64,000 bases of DNA from Ephemerocybe angulata (lineage: Eukaryota > Basidiomycota > Agaricomycetes > Agaricales > Psathyrellaceae). The stretch lies in the NCBI GenBank assembly GCA_013368325.1, contig JAACJK010000234.1, positions 62,001 through 126,000 on the forward strand. Reading direction: 5' to 3'. The notes beneath the pieces are model-generated. The model saw nothing but the letters and a program-made list of their open reading frames with translations, was not told the origin of the DNA and did no database searches. The position numbers and the translations under genes were made by a program. Shown here in pieces: positions 56,031 through 64,000 of the stretch; position 1 is the first letter of the stretch; each line of letters starts with the position of its first letter.

Positions 56031-56379
56031 CATACCAAAAGCGGCTCGGTTGGCCTAATATGGCCGAGAACGGAAACCGTGATGAGCGGCGTGCGGCATA
56101 AGTATAGTAAGGATTGTCGGTACGGTATGCTCTTGGCGGCAGTGTCGCTGTGCGGTATATGGTAAGTCGGTGCAAGACATAAGAGCGGTAGTACGCCGGG
56201 TCCGGGATGCCATCAAAGGGTCGCTTCCCTGCGCACCCCGTTTTCATTTCGGTAGGACGTCGGGTAGGAGGGAGCCTTGCGCTTCCCACATGTTCATTCC
56301 AACGTTGAGCCATAAAAAAGAGCGGCGATATTTTCTAAAGTTTGGACAGGCCCCGCCGAGCTACCGACACGCACACGGA

Positions 56380-57729
56380 ATGGGCGACGAAGACTTACCA
56401 TCCGGGTTGCGATTCTGCCGTCTCTGCTCCGACTATGCGCAAAGTCTTCTACACGAGGCCACAGGCAAAGGACCTGCCGTGGATTCAGACATTGAGATTC
56501 CATACCACATTCGCGCCGAATTGGAGAAGATGGTCGGCCGCATACGAGAAGCATGGGGCCAACAAGGTTCGTACATCCATTAAAGCCCTGTAGACAGGCC
56601 GCTGCAACCAATTTTATTTCAGTACATTTATCCTATTCTACCGACAACATCCTGGACAAGCTTCGGTCGAGCACCTCAAAGACCAAGTCCGAACAGTTAA
56701 GAGAGCATTTCAGAGGCCCATTCGCGCCGAAGGAAGACGGGACGGGAACCGCGCAACTGTTTGAGAAGCCGATGGTGTTTATTGACCGGTCGGGCGTTGT
56801 TGTCGCGTGGTATCTTCCCGGGCTATTTACCCGACAGCGTTGCGTACGTCTAACCTAGTTGTCTAACCTAATTATGTGACCATTGTCGCTGATGGTCGGT
56901 CAATAGCGGCAGGTTTATGACGCTGTCAAGGAACTTACGGCCCATCCCCAAAGCCCGATTCGGATTGACGGATCAAGCCAAAATTGGCGTGAGGACATGA
57001 CGACATTTCAAGGCGCACCCGACTCTGCGTTAAACAGCGGGCACGCCAATATGAGCATTGCGTGGTATGGGCAAGGCCATAACGTGGGTTGAGTCGCATT
57101 CCAGGGTCTCCCCAAAGCGCTGACAGATCCCTTCGTTCTAGAGTACCAACGCGAGTCCATGTCCTTCAGGCCCACTTCAGAAAGGAGACAGAAATGGTGC
57201 CAAGGCATTTATCTCCTCGCTTACCGAAGTTAACGCCCTAATCGGAACCGCCTTGTCGCTCGTCCACCCCCGACTTTTCAAGATGCAACTCCAGGTCCTA
57301 ATCGAACTCTATACTGGAAGGGCTGACTGTAACCATAGGGAGCTCATGTTGGAGCTATTTGAGCAGTGGTCTACCCCGTTCACGGGGTTTGATCTCATAT
57401 CTAACCGGGAGTCGCCTTTCCATCGGGACTCGCGTGGCGGAAAGTTGCTCTTCGATTTTCTGGCTGTTTTTGGCGAACATCGCGACGGAAGATTTGAAGT
57501 CCCACTCCTGAGCGCCCGCTTTGCGTACAACCCAGGTACTGGATTTTTCCTTCCCGGCTATCTCTTTGAACATGGGGCAAGCCAGACACGTGGGGATCGT
57601 ATCTGCATTGCGTGCTACTTCAAGCCAAATGTCGGACACGGTGCGCTGTCCTCATATGCGGAAGTTCATCTCCCGACCGCGGCAGAGCTCTGTCAAAAGC
57701 ATGGACTTCCTGCTGAGAGGGATCATTAG
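56380..57729 (+). CDS. TET/JBP-like 2-oxoglutarate/Fe(II) dioxygenase
   Basis: Four exons (56380-56566, 56623-56843, 56907-57083, 57142-57729) join in phase to 390 residues. The last exon carries the double-stranded beta-helix core. An HxD iron motif lies in ESPFHRDSRGG, and the distal His and 2-oxoglutarate-binding Arg lie in HGASQTRGDRICIACYFKP. The upstream strands include KPMVFIDRSGVVVAWYLPG. Members of this family oxidise 5-methylcytosine or thymine in DNA, and in mushrooms they are greatly expanded and tied to KDZ transposons (established). Demethylation of the element's own DNA as its role here is inference. All active-site residues I expect are present. Additional 5' exons upstream of 56380 cannot be excluded, since the frame is open back to 56170. 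Confidence 0.85.
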
Positions 57730-57772
57730 CAGGCTTCATTGACAGGCCGTCGTTCGTGCGGTTCATAAGGAT

Positions 57773-58560
57773 CTAAATATATACATCTGATGCCAAGCCA
57801 AAGCGGGATTGTACTTCCTTCAAATTTTTAAAAGACTCCAGGGCAAAGTCCGCGTGTATTTGAGCGTTTGCGACATTCGTATCCAACAAGCTGAGAGTCT
57901 CCTTGAGAAGATCCGGCAGCTCTGGCGCCACCGTCGGGCCAGTGATGGCCGCCCCTTGATCGGGAAGGCGACTCGCCCGATTAGGTTCGCTAGGCCGCTC
58001 GTTCGCGGCGATGGTATAAGCACCGGCGTACGCCTCTTGCCATTCTTCAAACACAGAGGCCGGGGTGGGGGAAGGTAAATCGGCTCTCCACCACTCGGGA
58101 AACTTGAAAGGACACGACTTCAACAGGGGCCCACCCATCAACATTCCGTTGTCTAGCAGGCAGCCGTTGCAAAGCGCCGCCCAGAGATCCTCGTCTGAAC
58201 CGTTATGCAGATGCAGGCGGTTCATCAAAGTTCGGAACGGAACCGACACAACGTTGCGCTCTACAACCAAAGAATGCAATCCATGTAGGGAGATAGCCAT
58301 ATCCTGGAATTTCGAGGTCGGTTATTATTTACGATGGTAACTGGGACAAATATACAACTCACCAATTCCTCTTCAAAGAGATCGAGGTATCGTTTGTTGA
58401 ATGTAATTGAAAATCGGTTATGAAAAATATGGTCAAGGTAGAGCTCCCTCCGATAGGTGATGTAGGCTAGAAAAGAGCCCCACAGTGCGGGGGAGCTGAT
58501 CGGGGGGATACCCAGCATGCTGGGAAGGTGTGAAAGACTGTCTAAAGATAGTCGGTTCAT
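57773..58560 (-). CDS. Small element-encoded gene A (unknown family)
   Basis: Two exons, 58363-58560 and 57773-58303, 242 residues, with a 59-nt intron after ...LFEEEL. Tail-to-tail with the dioxygenase gene, 43 bp apart. Contains a WW pair in FKFPEWWRADLP and a C-terminal helical part (LLKETLSLLDTNVANAQIHA). It is paralogous to the gene at 58854: same intron position, second exon of exactly the same length (531 nt), and aligned landmarks (EEL before the intron, then LHGLHSLVVE against LLGFGVTVHD). No known domain is recognised. A coiled-coil-like C-terminus suggests oligomerisation, which is inference. Confidence 0.7.
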
Positions 58561-58638
58561 GCTCGCCTTTAATATACAGGTACGGAAAGGATCCGACGTA
58601 CCGACCTTTTGGTTGCTCCGAAGTCGGAGAAATTGTCT

Positions 58639-58646
58639 TATATAGC
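58639..58646 (-). promoter_or_regulatory. TATA box of gene A
   Basis: Minus-strand TATATAAG about 80 bp upstream of the ATG at 58560. It favours that start over the in-frame ATG at 58653. Confidence 0.5.
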
Positions 58647-58853
58647 GCATCATGCCAAAGCTATGCTTTTTCAGAGAGGGGATTAATTGTTAAATACACA
58701 TTGAAGAATTCTAACGATCGTTTAAGACAGTATAGTTGGGGAAAGCCGGGGCATGGGAAGAACAATCGGTGGCGGCGGGCGAGGCGGGGCGGGGCGGGGC
58801 GGGAGGGAAATGATAATCGGGGTGGTCGGATTACAGGGTCGGAGGGTAGATGG

Positions 58854-59623
58854 TTACCGGGGAGGAGTGGGGATAAGGTTCGCAATTCTAGTCGCTTCGA
58901 GTTTGCTAATCCTCGCCGCAAGGTCCTGAAGAGCTCCAATGGAAGCCACAAGACTCGCAAGGTGATCGTACGTGACGGTCATCTCCGACTCAATAAAATG
59001 AAGCGCGTCGGAGGCTGCCAGAAACGCATCTCGGAGTTCGTTATCGGTTAAGGCGGCAATATTGAGGAGGGAATGGCGAGGTTGAGCGACTGCCGGGGGT
59101 AGATCCTTCCTTTGTCTCTCCCAGTACCCAAAGACATCGAGAGGTGAAGAGGCGGGCGTCATGTTCGGTCCTTCTGGGGAGTACGATATCCACCAGTTCC
59201 CTTCGTATCTCGCCAGAACAGAGTCCTTCGGGTCCCGCGTATCGGTAACAATGGCCATAGTGGCGTCGAAATCATCGGCTCGGTCTTCAAGAAAAAGCCG
59301 GAGTAGTCCCCTAAGCGCCCACGGTGGGTGAATGCGCTCGTCATGTACAGTAACGCCGAAGCCAAGTAGGTGGTTGGCGGTCGTCTGAGGTTGTGGATGG
59401 TGAGTGGACGTGCAAAATCGAGAGTAGTTCAAATGCGTACCAATTCTTCCAGCAGGCAAGTCTTGTAGAAGGCCAAGGCAGGGTCGGAGATCATAGAATG
59501 TCGGAGGGAGTAACACATAGCGGCTGCTCGACAGCGGCTTGAGGCATAGTTCACCAAGCTCTGAATATCGTTGGGCTTGAGAGTACGAAGACGTGCAAAG
59601 AGTTCGCGGTTGGGAGGCGTCAT
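58854..59623 (-). CDS. Small element-encoded gene B (paralogue of gene A)
   Basis: Exons 59441-59623 and 58854-59384, 237 residues, with a 56-nt intron (GTACGC donor, CCTCAG acceptor) after ...LLEEL, the same place as in gene A. Visible parts are LLGFGVTVHDERIHPPWALR, NWWISYSPEG and a C-terminal heptad-like helix (LASLVASIGALQDLAARISK). The start is only 47 bp from the transposase stop. A minus-strand tttttataac overlapping the last transposase codons could be its TATA box. Function unknown. Conservation of two copies with intact frames suggests a role for the element or its host interaction. Confidence 0.7.
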
Positions 59624-59670
59624 GAGATCAAGACTGAGATCAATACGTTGCTACGAGGGAATAACTGATT

Positions 59671-62600
59671 TTACAAGTTATAAAAAGCCGCCTTAATGTC
59701 CTCCAACTCCATCTTCACCGGTTCTTCGTCTTCCCCGTCAACATCCATCATCATTCCCTTGGTATCCTCAGCAGAATCATTGAGTCCATGCGGCCAATCC
59801 ACTTCTTTGTCTTCCTCCTTGATTTCTTTTTTGACACCGCCTTCGATGCCGCCTTCGATCGGACGTAAGACGACCCCCGCTTTCTCCTGGAACTTCAACA
59901 CCGCATGTGCACCAAGTCTTCTCCACATATCCGCCTGTCGATGAGCGTATGACCGGGCACCATCGCTTTTGGCAACCGCAGCCCAGCCTTCAGCTCTGGA
60001 CCGTCGAAACTCCATGAATCTGACGAACCAATCCATCTCCGACTTGAGGAGCACGAGCTCTTCCGTCCATCTGTCGTTCCTAGACTTCGCCCGAATCCAG
60101 CTGACGCGGTAGACTGCCCCACCGCGATCAATTTATCAGCATTGGCCTAACATGAGAGCAAATGATAATCACCCACCCTCCTCAATATAGGCACCCTTGT
60201 CGGAATCCCCTTCTACATTTAGATGCCAGATCCAAGAGAGTCCTTCGTCCCGAGATCCCGCTTTGTTTGGGTCGTACACCGATGACACCGCAATGGTGTG
60301 CTCCCTGGTCAGCTTCTGGAATCGGGGGTACTTGTCGGCAACACCAAGTCTTACCAAGGCCCATAAGGCGCATCTATACCTTTGGATCTGGTACTTCATC
60401 ATTTTCTCAACCTCGTTTATCGCATCGTAACCCCGGGTCCGCCCCCGCTTCCCCGAAGCCAATTTCTTGTTGTCCCGATATAGCCTGGACTTCCGCACAA
60501 TCTCTTTCCGAAGCTCCTCCAAAGCTTCCTCAGCCTGGGCTACCCTCAGCGTTTCTTCCTTAGCTGCGACGGGATCCCAGCCGTCGGGTCGTTGGTCAAA
60601 GCTGGATGGAAGCGGCAGAGGAGATAGTTCCAGTTCCGAACGTTTGAAAAGGTTGTTCAACTTGACGAGATCTTCCTCCTCGCATGTGCATTCGTCCTCG
60701 TCCTGAAAGAGTTAGTTTCAGCCACCGTCTCGTTAAATCAACCAGGGTACTCACTTCGCAGACGCATACATTCCTATTGTCATCCCAGGGCGTGGCGCGG
60801 AGTTCCGCCAGGTCCATTTCCGGGAATAGATCCTGACCTTCATCATAGAAGATGTTCATCAACCTGATGATAGCCTGAGCTTTCCGAACTTCGTCTACAT
60901 CCCGCTTTTGCGCCGCTTTTGTTTGTTTCTTCTTCCCCGTTAAAGGAGAATCGGCCGGCTTAGAGCGGAGAATGGCTTTGAGTTTAATCCTGCAGAAAAG
61001 CGTGAACCATTGACAAATTAAAATCGTATCAATACTACAAAAATGCAAATAAATACTGACTGAGCTTCCTGAAGCTCGATTCCAAGAGAGATCCAATCGG
61101 CTACCCCCAACTGATCTTTCTCCTCCGTCTTCTCCAACCCCATCAGTCGGGCCTGGACAACATGGCTCCCTTCAACTAAAAAATCATTTCAGCTCTCACA
61201 GTCGGGAGATAGATCGGGGAGACAAAGTACCTTGCCGAGTGTTCATATTGTACACATCCATCGATTCGTTGTGCGTCGTGGATCGGCCTTCGTTCGCTTT
61301 GTCCATTAGCAGAGTCCATGCGGACCTTTGGTCTTTGGAAGCAGTGCTATCCAGCTGTTTAAACGCTTCGGCTGCTTGGGCCTGTTCAACCGCTGACTCG
61401 TCAAGCCGCTTGATCAGGTACGCCACTATGATTAAGGAGTTAGTTCGGGCTTTTGTTGGGCGGATTTCCGAACTTACCCATCCCCGTGAGCTTTCTCCAG
61501 TTGCCGTCGTTCATGCACGCGTCGAGCATCTCCGCACGGTGCGCCAAAGTCATGTTCCGAGTCATCTTAGCCGCACCGTTTAATGTAGACCACAGAGACT
61601 CCAAAATTTCGCCGCTATTCACCCCAGCGCCAGGGTAATAAGTAGGGGCAAAACGGTGTAGACATTCCTCCTTGTGACCGTGAACGTGGAACAGCCCTAT
61701 GAGGAAGTCGAGAGCCAGATCCTTCGGGAACATCGAGGAGAGCCTTTTGCTCCGGGCGATGCGAGCGTGGAAGTTGATGCAGTACTGACAGCTGATGTCA
61801 TATGCAAGTATCGACTTCGGCATTGCCTTCGCGTTTGTAGATTGCAGCGCTTGGCAGAGGGCATAATCCACGTTTAGTTGTCTATCCGAAGATTGGCGGC
61901 AAGAGCGGGATTCGTCGGGTCGGCGCGTCAAATGTCGGGGCGGGATGTCGGACGGGTAAAGGTCATTTGCATGATCAGAATTAACTCAGGCATATAGGCG
62001 AAACAACGAACCTCTCTCCTTTCTGCATGTCAACCACCGCTCCAGGTGCGAAGCACCCATGCCGGGCGCAAGCCACGGCGACCAGGCCAGTCGAATCATA
62101 GCCCTTTTTGGCGTGGTTCTTCTCGGCGATTGCGCGATGCTTCGAGCACATAGGTGCCTAGACCCAAAGAACGGATAAGTTTCCGAAGACAAAAACACCA
62201 GTATAATTGAGTATAATTGAAGTCAAATAGGCCGCATATCGTAGGGGAGACTAGGACGTGGGCAAGAAATTTCTAAACCCACCTCTTTGTATTCTTTGGA
62301 GCCTTTGACATGCTCGGCGTACGCCTTCGGTTCTGTCATATACGCCGCCCCGTCGGTCAGCGCGACCGCCTCCTCCGATCCATGCTTGCCAATGGGGTGG
62401 TCGAGAACGAAGTTTCCATCTGTGACCAAATAACGGGTATAGACCCATCTGGGAAGTCCACAAATGTCAGCTTATTTTCCCTTTGCTCAGAGTCGGACAA
62501 ACGGGGACGTACCTGGGCCCCACCACTTTCCAATCTTGGGGAAGGTTGACCTTGTCCTGGGGGCACGTTGCGCAGAATAAAGCAAGATCGCCAGCACCCG

Positions 62601-63843
62601 GAGAGCTGTCCTTAGCGGAGTTCGCGAAGCCATTGCGTTTCAGATTGGTGAGATGGTTGTATTGCTGCCAGACCCTTGCAAGCTCCCGCCTGCGATCCTG
62701 TCGGTTGTGAATGGAGTCAGTAGTCGAACATATCCCAGAAACAAGAAAACGCACCAGGGTCTCCGATGGAAAGACGTAGTTCGTCAATCGCCTGAGGATT
62801 TCCGTGTAGCTGTCCGTCGCCATATGGGTATGGACCTTCAGAAGGTGGATGTGTTTCAAAACCTCGAACGTGAAAACTGTTGAGACGGACTTCGAGGTTG
62901 TGGGGTAGAAGGCGTGGCGGAGGTACTGCACCTCGTCGGCAGGGGCTGTCGGACAGAAACAGGTGAAGACGGGGAGATGGTGATACCCGTTCATGTGGAC
63001 AAAGGCTGTAACCTCCCCTGAGCCTATAATCCTGTGCTTCGGGATGGCACCGAACGTCGGGTCATTGGTAAAGTCATCGACTTCGTTGATATTGGTGCAG
63101 CGGGCTTCCAGAGCCTCCCGAGAAGCTTGGTATCGAGGGCATGGTTCCATCCCATGACCTAGACAGATAATGGTCCCGACATGCCATAACCACGCAGGCA
63201 CCCAGTGGGTCCCAGCCCACCTCTCTACCCTGTGGAAAGGATTTGTACGGTGGTCGACGAGGCAGCATTCCCGACATAATCGGGGAACGCCAACGCAGCA
63301 GAGACAGCGCCAGACTGTCGGAGAGGCGGCGCATTTCTCGCATGTAGGAGAACGAAGGGCTTCCGACTCAACGATCACGTCGAGGTATAGCCCAACCTTG
63401 GCTTCTTTCCAGTGCTTCATGTATTCGTGCGTAGTCTAGGAATGAATTAATGGAGAGTCCACCTAAAAGAGCAACTGACAACCCACATTTCCCTGGCTGG
63501 TTTTTCCCGAATGTCTACTGAATAGATCCTCCTTGTACTCCTGCTTCGGGTCCTGTGCCGATGACTGAGGGAAGTCTCCTGAAAGTCCTTCTGGATGATC
63601 GTCTCCGCTTTCGCTGTCCGGTGCGCCGTATTCTGGTTCCATCCTGTGCATATCGGGATCGTAGTCTTCTGTCTTCGGCTTCTTTACCGCCACATGGTCG
63701 GACTTGGTTGGTTTGGGAATGAAGGAAGAGAGTCGGGCACGGCTGGAAGGAACAAGTTTCAATTTATCGCCCCGTTTTGTCTTTCGGACCACGAGATCGG
63801 AAACAGTGAAGCCGCGTCGGTCAAACCCGACTTTGGGAGGCAT
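59671..63843 (-). CDS. KDZ transposase with CxC2-type zinc cluster
   Basis: About ten exons on the minus strand. The first is 63487-63843 (acidic/basic disordered N-terminus) and the second 62755-63435. Exon 2 has the Cys cluster CEKCAAS...CLCCVG...CREC...DHRTNPFHRVERW typical of CxC2 domains in KDZ transposases. Later exons are near 62513-62697, 62283-62448 (LVTDGNFVLD), 62012-62157 (YDSTGLVAVACARHGCFAPG) and 61479-61881 (LAYDISCQYCINFHARI; HVHGHKEECLHRFAPTYYPG; SGEILESLWSTLN). C-terminal parts down to 59671 include LSWIWHLNVEGD and a helical end. These blocks match the RNase-H-like core and C-terminal helices of the family. I see no in-frame stop in the joined exons, so it may be active. 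It should excise and insert the element. Confidence 0.92.
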
Positions 63844-63922
63844 ATAGGTGATGGGATAGATGTGTGGGTTAGAGATGAGCTGGATATTCTGAAGATACAG
63901 ACCTACCTATAGCTTGGGGGGT

Positions 63923-63930
63923 ATTTATAC
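63923..63930 (-). promoter_or_regulatory. TATA box of the KDZ transposase
   Basis: Minus-strand TATAAATA about 80 bp upstream of the ATG at 63843, in the expected position for a core promoter. Confidence 0.6.
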
Positions 63931-64000
63931 CCGTCCTTGGTCTCCCTTCCATAAATCGTGTTTTTCGCCAGTTAACTTCCCAGCGAGATCCCTTTACATT

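Larger units (their letters stand above)
55869..64000. mobile_element. KDZ-type DNA transposon with TET/JBP dioxygenase (right end outside window)
   Basis: A KDZ transposase, a TET/JBP-like dioxygenase and two small paralogous genes lie within 8 kb, the combination described for basidiomycete KDZ elements. Both main genes look intact, so the element may be recently active. The left limit is set by the loss of array homology at about 55868. The right end and terminal repeats are not visible in the window. Confidence 0.7.

Noticed and set aside
56594..56858. Alternative exon frames of the dioxygenase (VEHLKDQVRTVKRAFQRP and similar)
   Set aside because: They look protein-like but do not join in phase with the downstream catalytic exons. 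The chosen frame does so across all three introns.
62698..62754. Read-through of the KDZ transposase exon at FLVSGICSTTDSIHNRQ
   Set aside because: The segment is open by chance but has a GTGCGT donor, a CTGAC branch site and a CAG acceptor. Removing it restores the family-like DRRRELARVWQQYNHL junction.

Overview
The window comes from a filamentous basidiomycete, most likely a mushroom-forming agaricomycete. This rests on the short (about 45-60 nt) GT-AG introns, a white-collar-1 photoreceptor without a zinc finger, F-box paralogues in tandem, and a KDZ-type transposon next to a TET/JBP-like dioxygenase. The DNA is GC-rich and carries no bacterial features.

Layout. 1-13.5 kb is ordinary genic DNA: a mitochondrial pyruvate dehydrogenase kinase (5' end cut by the window), three paralogous cyclin-box-like proteins, two tandem F-box genes, the WC-1 blue-light receptor and ribosomal protein L10. 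14.0-16.0 kb holds a decayed class II DnaJ gene, an unresolved stretch and a disordered two-exon hypothetical gene.

16.9-55.9 kb is a four-unit tandem array. Each unit has a minus-strand SKT5/CHS4-like Sel1-repeat gene (chitin synthase III activator family) followed, at higher coordinates and divergently oriented, by about 7 kb that is dense in small plus-strand intron signatures and short exons. Only the first SKT5 copy is complete, with the Pro-rich tail and a C-terminal CVVM prenylation box on a separate exon. The other three stop after the Sel1 repeats at a shared fusion junction. The spacers of units 2 and 3 are identical over about 7.69 kb although their flanking SKT5 genes differ, and unit 4 is a mosaic of unit-1-like and unit-2/3-like sequence. 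The plus-strand exons are unidentified. Several show third-codon-position divergence between copies, which points to a rapidly changing, partly decayed coding gene family, including a repeated peptide of the form IxIFGxPENG.

55.87-64 kb is a KDZ element: a short inverted-repeat element, a TET/JBP-like 2-oxoglutarate/Fe(II) dioxygenase on the plus strand, two small paralogous unknown genes and a complete-looking multi-exon KDZ transposase on the minus strand. The transposase probably moves the element. The dioxygenase probably oxidises 5-methylcytosine and may affect silencing of the element. The two small genes are unexplained cargo. The array next door may be a target or a by-product of repeat-driven rearrangement, but the sequence does not prove a link.
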